Shown one piece after another: positions 25,944 through 33,410 of a stretch of DNA of 64,000 bases. The stretch's first letter is position 1, and each line of letters opens with the position of its first letter. Under the pieces are notes generated by a model, which did not search any database, was not told the origin of the DNA, and was given only the letters and a program-made list of their open reading frames with translations. Source of the DNA: Peptostreptococcaceae bacterium (lineage in GTDB: Bacteria; Bacillota; Clostridia; Peptostreptococcales; Anaerovoracaceae); assembly GCA_016650175.1 (NCBI GenBank), contig JAENWG010000001.1:23996-87995 (forward strand). Reading direction: 5' to 3'. Both the position numbers and the translations under genes were made by a program.

Positions 25944-27335
25944 ATGGAAATTAACGAAAAAATTGATAGCATGAAAGATGAATTAATAAGTGCTACTCAA
26001 AAAGTATTAAAAATAAAAAGTGTACAAGATGATCCAAAACCAGGTATGCCGTTTGGAGAGGGAGTTTCTAATACACTAGATGCTGCTCTTGAAATTTCAA
26101 AGAATCTTGGATTTAAAACTGTAAATGTTGATGGTTATGTTGGTTATGCAGAATATGGACAAGGAGAGGATTATGTTGGAATTCTTGGACATTTAGATGT
26201 TGTTCCTGAAGGGACTGGATGGAAGTATCCACCTTATGCTGCAGAAATTCATGATGGAAAATTATATGCAAGAGGATCTCTAGATGATAAAGGACCTATA
26301 ATGGCATCATTGTTTGGACTTAAAGCTATAATGGACTTAAAACTACCATTAACAAAAAAGGTTAGAGTTATTTTTGGAACAAATGAAGAAACTGGTTCTG
26401 CTGAAATAGCACATTACTTAAAGAAAGAAAAATCACCTGTATCAGGATTTACACCTGATGCTGAATATCCAATAATCTATGCTGAAAAGGGACTTACTAT
26501 TTTTGATATAGTAAAAGAACTAAAGGTTAAACCTAATGGGCCAATAAGTATTAAATACATTAAAGGTGGGCTGAGACCTAACATGGTACCAGATTACACA
26601 GAAGCAGGAATCTTGACTGATGATAAGCCAGCGCTTATCAAGTCAGTGAAGGAATATGCTAAGAAAACAGGGTTTGATTTAAACGCTACAGATAACGGCA
26701 AAATGGTCATACTCAAATCAGTAGGTGTAGGTGCACATGGAAGTCTTCCTCAATTAGGCAAGAATGCTATTATGCAATTGTTTGATTTTTTAGGGAGCTT
26801 CAAATTAGGAAAATGTGATATAGCTGAATTCATAGAATTTCTTAACAAAAACGTAGGATTCGATGTATATGGAGCTAAATTTGGAGTTGGACTTGAAGAT
26901 AAGGACTCTGGAAAACTTTCATTTAATGTTGGAGTAATCGACATGAACCAAGATAAGGTTACTATGACATTAAATTTAAGATATCCAGTAACATTTAAAC
27001 TAGATGACATGATGAAGCCTTTTAAGGAAAGAATTAAAGGTACAGGAATAACAATCGAAAATCTAGAACATCAAGCTCCTTTATTCTTTCCAAAAGATAA
27101 TCCATTAATAAAGACTTTGCAAAAGGTATATAAAGAGCAAACAGGCAAGGAACCTACATTACTTGCAATTGGTGGTGGTACTTATGCCAAAGAGATGGAT
27201 AATATAGTAGCATTTGGGCCAATATTCCCAGGGGAAGTAGACCTTGATCATCAAGTAAATGAGTATATTGAAGTTGAGAGCTTAGTAAAGAATGCAAAAA
27301 TATATGCTCATGCAATATATGAACTTGCAAAATAA
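25944..27335 (+). CDS. pepV: PepV-type dipeptidase (M20 family)
   Basis: 463-residue zinc peptidase cleaving dipeptides in the cytoplasm. Metal and catalytic motifs: VGILGHLDVVPEG, LYARGSLDDKGP, GTNEETGS, FTPDAEYPIIYAEKG, and C-terminal GEVDLDHQVNEYI. Length and layout match PepV, including the lid domain of roughly 180 residues. The start at 25944 has AAAGGAG; ATG 25917 lies ahead of the ribosome site. With the OPT importer upstream it would complete peptide use. Confidence 0.92.
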   Translation: MEINEKIDSMKDELISATQKVLKIKSVQDDPKPGMPFGEGVSNTLDAALEISKNLGFKTVNVDGYVGYAEYGQGEDYVGILGHLDVVPEGTGWKYPPYAAEIHDGKLYARGSLDDKGPIMASLFGLKAIMDLKLPLTKKVRVIFGTNEETGSAEIAHYLKKEKSPVSGFTPDAEYPIIYAEKGLTIFDIVKELKVKPNGPISIKYIKGGLRPNMVPDYTEAGILTDDKPALIKSVKEYAKKTGFDLNATDNGKMVILKSVGVGAHGSLPQLGKNAIMQLFDFLGSFKLGKCDIAEFIEFLNKNVGFDVYGAKFGVGLEDKDSGKLSFNVGVIDMNQDKVTMTLNLRYPVTFKLDDMMKPFKERIKGTGITIENLEHQAPLFFPKDNPLIKTLQKVYKEQTGKEPTLLAIGGGTYAKEMDNIVAFGPIFPGEVDLDHQVNEYIEVESLVKNAKIYAHAIYELAK

Positions 27336-27370
27336 ATGGCACTAAGTGCTACAATTGTGTGTTGTCATAG

Positions 27371-27616
27371 CATAGAGAAACAGTTTTTCTGGAACTAGGC
27401 CATCTGGCAGTATGGGACCTACTAATTGTGAAAACTTCAGCTGGTACATTTACCTATGAAGTAAGAGGTACTCATATCTTCGATAAGGATGACAAGACGG
27501 TGATAGTACCAACAGAACATGCAGTCTTAACGGTTACCACCTGCTATTCATTCAATTATGTTGGTCTGGCTCCAAAAAAGTATATTGTATCTGCAGATCT
27601 AGTAGTGGATAAATGA
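27371..27616 (+). pseudogene. C-terminal remnant of a class D-like sortase (copy 1)
   Basis: Open from the His region to the stop: HRETVFLELGHL (catalytic-His region), FTYEVRGTHIF, and AVLTVTTCYSFNYVG with the catalytic TxTC cysteine, then APKKYIVSADLV. A sortase normally has about 200 residues; the N-terminal membrane anchor and first half are missing, and a stop codon sits directly before the His. The usual Arg after the Cys loop appears as Lys. Part of this piece is duplicated at 28295-28399. Confidence 0.75.
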
Positions 27617-27740
27617 AAATATAATGGGCAGTGTTTCTGCCTATTACCGATCTTTGAAATTAGTTGTGATATCTTTATAGTTATAAGATTCCGTACTATT
27701 CTGCATTAATTGAATATCATCATTAAGAAAGGAGGTTACC

Positions 27741-27815
27741 ATGCGTGGAGGTTTGGGTATAGTAGGAGTAATAGTAGTTGTTCTTATAGTCCTTTTTGTT
27801 CTGAAAATAATTTAG
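27741..27815 (+). CDS. 24-residue membrane peptide (copy 1)
   Basis: Begins MRGGLGIVGVIV and continues as one uninterrupted hydrophobic helix ending LKII. A perfect AAAGGAGG site lies 5 nt upstream. The coding sequence is base-for-base identical to the second copy at 28524-28598, though flanks differ in places. The pattern resembles tiny transmembrane peptides common in Firmicutes; function unknown. Confidence 0.6.
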   Translation: MRGGLGIVGVIVVVLIVLFVLKII

Positions 27816-27849
27816 CAAAAAAATGATATGATGATATTACTGATGCAAC

Positions 27850-27972
27850 AAAGTAGAAAGAAAAGAACAGCCAAGTATGGTAGGCGCAACGTTTATTAAA
27901 TATGCAGCCTATATTATAATCCTGGTAGTAGTATTATATTTTTTAGTAAAGTATATTATTCCTATGATATAA
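27850..27972 (+). pseudogene. 5'-truncated copy of the 57-residue membrane protein gene
   Basis: Same sequence as the last 41 codons (including stop) of the intact gene at 28682-28855, but the ribosome site, start and polar N-terminal codons have been lost by an internal deletion of about 100 bp. A start at the internal Met (MVGATFIKY) has no ribosome site. Confidence 0.75.
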
Positions 27973-27975
27973 TTC

Positions 27976-28294
27976 GGTTCTATAATAAATGTTGGGGTAA
28001 CTGGTTAAATAGTTATTTCAACATTTTTAAGTTTTTGCAAAAAAAGATAAAAAGCATATTATGAATACTAGGCATAGGGTGGCGGATTTTTATGTTTAAG
28101 GGCTTAAAGTAGTAGTCTATAAGTAAGATTTCAGTACAAATTATGTGTTTTTTGTGAATATCTATTGACAAATCAATAACAGGAGTATAATATAAATGGT
28201 TATCTTAAAATTTAAGATATACTATAAGTTAATATCCATTTTAATAGACTGTGCTTTGCATATAGAATAGGAGATTTGTATGAATACAAAGCAA
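27976..28294 (+). repeat. copy 2 of the IS end/asdA promoter repeat
   Basis: Repeats 19538-19859 with scattered substitutions and a few short indels: IS left end, TTGACA at 28165-28170 with TATAAT-like -10, leader, AATAGGAGATTTGT and the first five asdA codons. It directly follows the truncated membrane-protein copy and directly precedes the sortase fragment. Confidence 0.85.
28165..28192 (+). promoter_or_regulatory. duplicated asdA promoter
   Basis: TTGACA at 28165-28170 followed by GGAGTATAATATAA; a 17-nt spacer gives TAATAT and a 15-nt spacer gives TATAAT. It would drive the chimeric reading frame at 28280 and possibly the two small membrane genes behind it. Confidence 0.55.
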
Positions 28295-28399
28295 ACAGAA
28301 CATGCAGTCTTAACGGTTACCATCTGCTATTCATTCAATTATGTTTGTCTGGCTTCAGTAAGGTATATTGTATCTGCAGATCTAGTAGTAGATAAATGA
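28280..28399 (+). CDS. chimeric 39-codon frame: asdA start fused to sortase C-terminus
   Basis: The asdA ribosome site and codons for MNTKQ run in frame into the sortase remnant TEHAVLTVTICYSFNYV and ARYIV-like end (VRYIVSADLVVDK). The catalytic-motif Thr before Cys is Ile here and other residues differ from copy 1. It is too short to be a sortase. Expression is plausible because promoter and ribosome site are intact, but function is unlikely; treat as a fusion by-product of the duplication. Confidence 0.5.
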   Translation: MNTKQTEHAVLTVTICYSFNYVCLASVRYIVSADLVVDK

Positions 28400-28523
28400 A
28401 AATATAATGGGCAGTGTTTCTGCCTATTACCGATCTTTGAAATTAGTTGTGATATATTTATAGTTATAAGATACCGTACTATTCTGGATTAATTGAATAT
28501 TATCATTAAGAAAGGAGTTTGCC

Positions 28524-28598
28524 ATGCGTGGAGGTTTGGGTATAGTAGGAGTAATAGTAGTTGTTCTTATAGTCCTTTTTGTTCTGAAAATAATTTAG
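28524..28598 (+). CDS. 24-residue membrane peptide (copy 2)
   Basis: Identical to copy 1 at 27741-27815. The ribosome site is AAAGGAG. Here it is followed by the intact 57-residue membrane protein gene, so the pair probably represents the original gene order. Confidence 0.6.
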   Translation: MRGGLGIVGVIVVVLIVLFVLKII

Positions 28599-28681
28599 CA
28601 AAAAAAGGATATGTTGATATTGCTGATGCAACCTAGAATATATCTAGGCGCAGCATATAAAATGATAAGGAGGAAACCTTT

Positions 28682-28855
28682 ATGGATTCAAATAATAACG
28701 AAAGAGATAACAATGTAGACATTGATAGTAAAAAAGTAGACAGAAAAGAACAGCCAAGTATGGTAGGCGCAACGTTTATTAAATATGCAGCCTATATTAT
28801 AATCCTGGTAGTAGTATTATATTTTTTAGTAAAGTATATTATTCCTATGATATAA
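28682..28855 (+). CDS. 57-residue single-TM protein, unknown function
   Basis: AAGGAGG stands ahead of the ATG. The N-terminal 27 residues are polar (MDSNNNERDNNVDIDSKK...), followed by one membrane helix (YAAYIIILVVVLYFLV) and a short IIPMI end. A truncated copy lies at 27850-27972. No family recognised. It is downstream of the 24-residue membrane peptide and may act with it. Confidence 0.65.
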   Translation: MDSNNNERDNNVDIDSKKVDRKEQPSMVGATFIKYAAYIIILVVVLYFLVKYIIPMI

Positions 28856-28867
28856 TTCTAAAAACTT

Positions 28868-29493
28868 AGACTGTTAATTAATGTTGGGGTAACCAGTAAA
28901 TGGTTATTCCAGCATTTTTAAGTTTTTGCAAAAAAAGAATGTGCATGTGCCCTACCTTTGATATAATCGAATCTGTAATTTTTCGATTCAATGGATCAAG
29001 AAATATTAAAGCTATTGCTAAGGAACATAACATTTCATCTACTACTGCAATGAAATATGTCAATTTATTATCATTTCCAAAACCCAAGCTACCAAAGCAA
29101 CTATCAATAGATGAATATCAAGGAAATGCAGGAGGCCAAAGATTTCAATGTATAATAACTAATCCTAGGAAGAAAAGGATGTTAGATCTGCTACTAGCTA
29201 GAAACTCGGATAAACTTAAAGAATATTTTATGTCATGCGAAGACAGTAACACGTTGAAGTTGTAGTAATAAATATGAGTTCTCTATTTAAAGTAGTAGTA
29301 AATACATGTTTTCCAAAAGCAGATATCGTAGCAGATAATGAGACAAGGTATATGGGCTTTTGAAAATGTCTGGAAAAGCGACCAGAATAAATTTTCAATA
29401 AAGGTACGCATAAAAAGAGCTTGGGCTCTTTTTATCAGCTCAAGCTCAATTATCAATTTTTTGATTGGTTACCCCACTATTTGACACAAAACC
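28868..29493 (+). mobile_element. ISL3-family element remnant
   Basis: Left end near 28868 is degenerate but keeps ATGTTGGGGTAACC; the right end at 29493, read inward, is GGTTTTGTGTCAAATAGTGG and GGTAACC, matching the left-end consensus at about 20 of 31 positions. The coding part (28900-29360) gives a transposase-like frame with SIFRFNGSRNIKAIAKEHN-type and LSIDEYQGNAGGQRFQCII segments (the DE-x-G-xx-GG motif of ISL3 transposases), then frame breaks and an internal stop. Most of the usual 400-residue transposase is absent. The right end abuts the DsrE gene stop. Confidence 0.8.
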
Positions 29494-29496
29494 TTA

Positions 29497-29832
29497 TTAT
29501 ATTGTAATCATATAGTCATCGCTTTTGATGTACGAAGTTAGTGGTTTGCCCATGTATTTCACATCTACTCCTAATCCTATCATGATATCAGAAGCATTGT
29601 ATTTGTCTGCACATGCTTTGCAAGCTTCTATAGTTATACCGCTTTCTATCATTTTTTTAACAAGTTTTTGCATCTCAGTATCTTCTGCAACAAGTTTAGC
29701 AGAACCACCCCATATCACAATATTTACTTCATCAAACCAGCCGTTTTTCAATGCATTTACTGTATACATTGACAGCATATTAATTACTGTTGCTTTATCA
29801 GCCGTAGTCCATAAAACATTTAATTTTTCCAT
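29497..29832 (-). CDS. DsrE-family small protein
   Basis: 111 residues with the DsrE/F-like alpha-beta pattern: KLNVLWTTADKATVINML, VNIVIWGGSAKLVAED, ITIEACKACADKYNASD. Cysteines in CKAC could take part in sulfur-transfer chemistry as in DsrE relatives, but no sulfur-relay partners are nearby. AGGAAG precedes the start. It stands alone between IS debris and the RidA/flavoprotein genes. Confidence 0.8.
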   Translation of the reverse strand: MEKLNVLWTTADKATVINMLSMYTVNALKNGWFDEVNIVIWGGSAKLVAEDTEMQKLVKKMIESGITIEACKACADKYNASDIMIGLGVDVKYMGKPLTSYIKSDDYMITI

Positions 29833-29902
29833 AACTACTTCCTCTCTTTATTAATTTATATTTTGAACAGTAATATCTTTTTACTTGTTTACACATATTA
29901 CT

Positions 29903-29932
29903 AAAGAGTGCAATTATATAATTGCACTCTTT
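29903..29932 (-). terminator. 30-bp perfect palindrome at the end of the RidA/NAD(P)H oxidoreductase transcript
   Basis: AAAGAGTGCAATTAT and its exact reverse complement form a 15+15 palindrome that overlaps the stop codon of the flavoprotein gene (stop at 29914-29916). On the minus strand it is followed by AGTAATATG, a weak T-tract; it may act as a terminator or an RNA-stability hairpin. Confidence 0.55.
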
Positions 29933-30465
29933 GTTTTTTCTAATATTTCTTTTACGTCTCTTCCGATAATATCTAAACCTTCAGCTTGGTACTGCTCAAA
30001 CTCTTTTATTCCGAAAAATTCAGATACACCTTTGATGTAATCACCTGAATAATTGTTTTCACCGATAAACCCTCCTGACGTAGTAATAAAAACAAGTTCT
30101 TCAGCTTTGCATAGACCCACCTGTTTATTACCCTCATATATAAAGGTTATACCACGCACAAAAGTTCTCTCCAAAAAAGCTTTAAGTACAGCAGGATATG
30201 ACAAATCCCAATAAGGCGCTGCAATAATTATTTCATCTGCTTTTGCCATTTTTTTTGCATAATCGAATATATGATCAGAGAAATCTCCGGTTTCTTCAAG
30301 TATATTTCTCTTATCTAACTCATCAACATCAAGTCCACTTAACTTGCCATCTGAAATATCAATTGTTTCGTAATCTCCACTTGTGTGCATAAGATAATAT
30401 TCTGCCAGTTCTTTAGTCCTTGAACCTTCTCCTACGTGTACACATGCGTTTATATACAGTCTCAT
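29914..30465 (-). CDS. NAD(P)H-dependent flavodoxin-fold oxidoreductase
   Basis: 183 residues, start ATG 30465 overlapping the ridA stop as ATGA. The flavodoxin-like fold shows MRLYINACVHVGEGSRTKELAE at the N-terminus, ADEIIIAAPYWDLSYPAVLKAF in the middle and VFITTSGGFIGEN. This is the FMN-dependent NAD(P)H dehydrogenase/azoreductase group. Its substrate is unknown. Coupling to ridA suggests it is made together with it. Confidence 0.85.
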   Translation of the reverse strand: MRLYINACVHVGEGSRTKELAEYYLMHTSGDYETIDISDGKLSGLDVDELDKRNILEETGDFSDHIFDYAKKMAKADEIIIAAPYWDLSYPAVLKAFLERTFVRGITFIYEGNKQVGLCKAEELVFITTSGGFIGENNYSGDYIKGVSEFFGIKEFEQYQAEGLDIIGRDVKEILEKTKSAII

Positions 30466-30833
30466 TTTACCGCTATAGCTTCTATCTCGCACAAAGCACC
30501 CTTTGGTACATTTCCTACTTCTACGCAAGAGCGTGCAGGATATGGCTCTTCAAAGAATGATGCATATACTTCATTAACTGCTCCAAAATCATTGATATCT
30601 TGTAAGAAAATTACTGTTTTAACTACTTTGCTCATGTCACTTCCTGCGGCTTCTACTATTGCTTTGACATTTTTAAGCGATTGCTCTGCTTGCTCAGCTG
30701 CACTTTCAGGCATTTCTCCAGTTGCTGGATCAATCGGTAGTTGACCTGATGTAAATATCATGTTACCTAAATCTAACCCCTGTGAATATGCTCCTATAGC
30801 TTGTGGAGCTTTTTCTGTTACTACTGCTTTCAT
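30462..30833 (-). CDS. ridA: RidA-family enamine/imine deaminase
   Basis: 123 residues with RidA signatures: PQAIGAYSQGLDLGNMIFTS, GQLPIDPATGEMP and the C-terminal PARSCVEVGNVPKGALCEIE containing the catalytic Arg. It hydrolyses reactive enamines and imines made by PLP enzymes, fitting an amino-acid fermenter. AGGAGGG lies ahead of the ATG. Confidence 0.93.
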   Translation of the reverse strand: MKAVVTEKAPQAIGAYSQGLDLGNMIFTSGQLPIDPATGEMPESAAEQAEQSLKNVKAIVEAAGSDMSKVVKTVIFLQDINDFGAVNEVYASFFEEPYPARSCVEVGNVPKGALCEIEAIAVK

Positions 30834-30854
30834 GTTCGTACCCTCCTTATATTA

Positions 30855-31403
30855 TCACTTTAATTTATTATTTTTCATCGGAATCTTCCAAACAAGATTA
30901 CCAATAATCCATCCGCTTAATATTCCTACTGCTACGTCTGTAGGATAATGTACTCCTAAATACAGCCTAGAAAACGCTATAAGTATTGCTAGTATTAATA
31001 CACCATAATAAAGTACGGTATATGCGCCTTTAAACTCAAATTTTTTAATTCCCTTCATAACAGCTATTGCTGCTGAAAAAGATGCAGCGGCATGTCCTGA
31101 CGGAAAAGAATAATCTGAAGGTGCCGCTATTAATCGTTCTACGCCTTCTACTACTTCATAGGGCCTAGTTCTCATTACTATATTTTTAAGAGCTATGTTA
31201 TTAACTATTAAAGAAGCAATTAGTGCAAGTGTAACCATAATACCAATTGTTCTTGTCTTTTTAAATACCATAAGTATTATTGCTAACACTATCCAAATCC
31301 ATCCTGTGTTTCCAAGAAATGTTATAAACTTAAAAATAGGCGTAAGAAAATCATTTACACAAACATTTTGTATCCATACTAGTAGTTCTCCATCAAAACT
31401 CAT
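30855..31403 (-). CDS. PAP2-family phosphatase
   Basis: 182-residue membrane protein with the three-part PAP2 signature: KNIVMRTRP, YSFPSGHAAAS and SRLYLGVHYPTD, between about five or six membrane helices. Members remove phosphates from undecaprenyl diphosphate or phosphatidic acid at the membrane. The start overlaps the flavodoxin gene stop by 4 bp. Confidence 0.9.
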   Translation of the reverse strand: MSFDGELLVWIQNVCVNDFLTPIFKFITFLGNTGWIWIVLAIILMVFKKTRTIGIMVTLALIASLIVNNIALKNIVMRTRPYEVVEGVERLIAAPSDYSFPSGHAAASFSAAIAVMKGIKKFEFKGAYTVLYYGVLILAILIAFSRLYLGVHYPTDVAVGILSGWIIGNLVWKIPMKNNKLK

Positions 31404-31885
31404 TTTTGTACCTTCCTGATTTTAACTAGACCTATCCACTCTGAAACCGCATTAGTCGGATCGTTTTTACTTACATCTAGAAAGTCTTTTTCTCCTAGAA
31501 TTTTAGAATCTTTTAATATATCTCTAAAATGCTTAAATGTCTTTCCCATCCCACCTTTATGAGTACAGAAAAAGAGAAGTTCTTTACCTTCAAAATCAAC
31601 ATTTCTGATAACGGTATTAATAGGTGGAACATATGTACTGCACCACACAGGTGTTCCTATATATATTCTATCATAATTAGTAAGATCAATATCATTAGTT
31701 ATTCTAGGTTTAGATTGTCTAAAAACTTGAAATACGCCTTTTATTGCGGCTGAAAATCGGGTATATGGTTTTTCCATTTCAATTTCTATTAAATCTGCAT
31801 CTGCTTCTTTAGCTATAAGCTCAGCAACTAACTTAGTGTTCCCAGTTAATGAATAATATATTACAGCTTGTTTTTTATTTTCCAT
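31400..31885 (-). CDS. flavodoxin-like protein
   Basis: 161 residues beginning MENKKQAVIYYSLTGNTKLV, with the FMN phosphate loop SLTGNTK, then IYIGTPVWCSTYVPPINT and LLFFCTHKGGMGKT. It is a flavodoxin-type electron carrier or flavodoxin-like reductase. ATG 31885 is preceded by GGAGA; an upstream ATG at 31903 is less likely. Confidence 0.87.
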   Translation of the reverse strand: MENKKQAVIYYSLTGNTKLVAELIAKEADADLIEIEMEKPYTRFSAAIKGVFQVFRQSKPRITNDIDLTNYDRIYIGTPVWCSTYVPPINTVIRNVDFEGKELLFFCTHKGGMGKTFKHFRDILKDSKILGEKDFLDVSKNDPTNAVSEWIGLVKIRKVQK

Positions 31886-31946
31886 AGCATTTCTCCATTT
31901 CAATTATATAACTAGATAATATACGATGGTGCTTTTTATTTCAAGT

Positions 31947-31979
31947 TAAAAGAGAATATATTATTAAAATATATTCTCT
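31947..31979 (-). terminator. terminator after the ArgE/DapE-like peptidase gene
   Basis: AGAGAATATATT...AATATATTCTCT, a perfect 12-bp inverted repeat with a 5-nt loop, followed on the minus strand by TTTTAACTTG. It lies just past the M20 gene stop. Confidence 0.65.
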
Positions 31980-31987
31980 AAGGTATC

Positions 31988-33145
31988 TTAACAATATTTA
32001 ATTATTGCTTCTCTGTATATAGTTGCTGCTCTCATAATATGCTCAGTTGGCATGTATTCACTGTCTGAATGACAGCATTCAATCAACCCTGGACCAATTA
32101 CTACAGTTGGAATATTTCCATAGCTGTATAGCAGCCCTCCATCTGTCCATGCAGGGAAAAACGTAAGTTTAGAATCAGGACTAATTTCTTTTAGTCTTTT
32201 AACTAATTCATGATCTTTGTCTATTTCCATCGGCATATGTACATAACCAGGTTTCATTACGCTTACATCTAAAACTTTCATTTCACAATGAAAATCTTCA
32301 TCTTCTTTACTAAGTTTATTAATTAAGTCTTTGAATTCATTCTCAACATCCTCATAACTTTCATAAGGTAAAAATCTTCTATCTACTAGCAATATACATT
32401 CACCTGCTACCGTTGATAATTGTGTTCCACCTTGGATTACTCCATAATTAAGTGTAGCTTTATCTAGCAGTTCATGCTTCTTTGCATTAACAAAAGGAAT
32501 TAAATCATCTTCAAGATGATTTATGAATTTCACTGCCTTTTGTATAGCATTAATTCCTTTATCCTGGCTTCCTCCATGAACTGTCTTCCCTATGAATTTA
32601 AATTCATACCATTCAAGCCCTCTGTGGCCTAAACATATATCTAGATCCGTTGGTTCTCCAATTATTGCTGCATCTACTTTTATATCACTTTTAAGAAGTT
32701 CAATTGCTCCAATGCTATTCATTTCTTCGTCACAAACTCCTGCAAACATTACTTTTCCTTTAAATTGGGTTCCACTCCTTTTTAAATCTATCATAGCTGC
32801 CATCATGCAAGCTACAGGACCTTTCATATCAGATGTACCTCTTCCATATAGTTTATCACCTACGACTACTGGTTTTAGCGCATCTTTCATGTTATATGGT
32901 TCAACTGTGTCCATATGTCCACATAGAAGTAATGTTTTACCTTTTGTTTCGCTTTCAAGTTCAGCATAAACATTGCATCTACCATCTTCTACTTCAACGA
33001 GCTCACATTTAATACCTTCTTTGTCAAAAATACTCTTTATATAAATAGCTACGCCTGTTTCTTGTTTTTCGATACCTGGATATGAAGGAATACTTACCAT
33101 ATCCATTATCCATGCTAAAATTTCTTCGTATTTTATGTTATTCAT
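31988..33145 (-). CDS. M20 family metallopeptidase (ArgE/DapE-like)
   Basis: About 385 residues. Zinc-site motifs: LLLCGHMDTVEP, LYGRGTSDMKGPVACMM, FAGVCDEEMNS, IIGEPTDLDICLGHRG and C-terminal ECCHSDSEYMP. Relatives remove acyl groups from amino acids or cleave small peptides. I place the start at 33145 (MNNIKYEE), inside the 3' end of the 90-residue membrane protein gene; 33151 is equally in frame. Exact substrate unknown. It closes a run of hydrolase and transporter genes from 38.9 kb. Confidence 0.85.
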   Translation of the reverse strand: MNNIKYEEILAWIMDMVSIPSYPGIEKQETGVAIYIKSIFDKEGIKCELVEVEDGRCNVYAELESETKGKTLLLCGHMDTVEPYNMKDALKPVVVGDKLYGRGTSDMKGPVACMMAAMIDLKRSGTQFKGKVMFAGVCDEEMNSIGAIELLKSDIKVDAAIIGEPTDLDICLGHRGLEWYEFKFIGKTVHGGSQDKGINAIQKAVKFINHLEDDLIPFVNAKKHELLDKATLNYGVIQGGTQLSTVAGECILLVDRRFLPYESYEDVENEFKDLINKLSKEDEDFHCEMKVLDVSVMKPGYVHMPMEIDKDHELVKRLKEISPDSKLTFFPAWTDGGLLYSYGNIPTVVIGPGLIECCHSDSEYMPTEHIMRAATIYREAIIKYC

Positions 33146-33410
33146 CTTCATTTTCCTCTCGTGTTTCTTCATGCTTTTTTGGAAAAACTTTAATAAAAAT
33201 TATACTCATAACTAAATAGATTGAAGAAAAGCCTAAAGTCAGTAATAGGACAAATCCAAACATGGTTAATTTTTCCATGATAAATCCTGCTATCACTAGC
33301 GTTATTGCAAAAGCAATAACTGCGGGTCTTTTATCTTTTTCCTTAGAATACAAGTAAATACTAATGATAAAGCCTGCTATTATAGGTGCAAATATTATTA
33401 AATAGTACAT
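33138..33410 (-). CDS. 90-residue three-helix membrane protein, unknown
   Basis: Three hydrophobic helices (about 1-20, 28-48, 52-75) and an acidic end (EETREENEDE). It overlaps the M20D amidohydrolase gene by 13 bp upstream and the M20 gene by 8 bp downstream, so it belongs to this operon. No family recognised; a small accessory to transport or membrane attachment is possible. Confidence 0.7.
   Translation of the reverse strand: MYYLIIFAPIIAGFIISIYLYSKEKDKRPAVIAFAITLVIAGFIMEKLTMFGFVLLLTLGFSSIYLVMSIIFIKVFPKKHEETREENEDE

Noticed and set aside
27877..27972. A 30-residue gene starting at the internal Met of the truncated membrane-protein copy
   Set aside because: There is no ribosome site and the intact copy starts 26 codons earlier.
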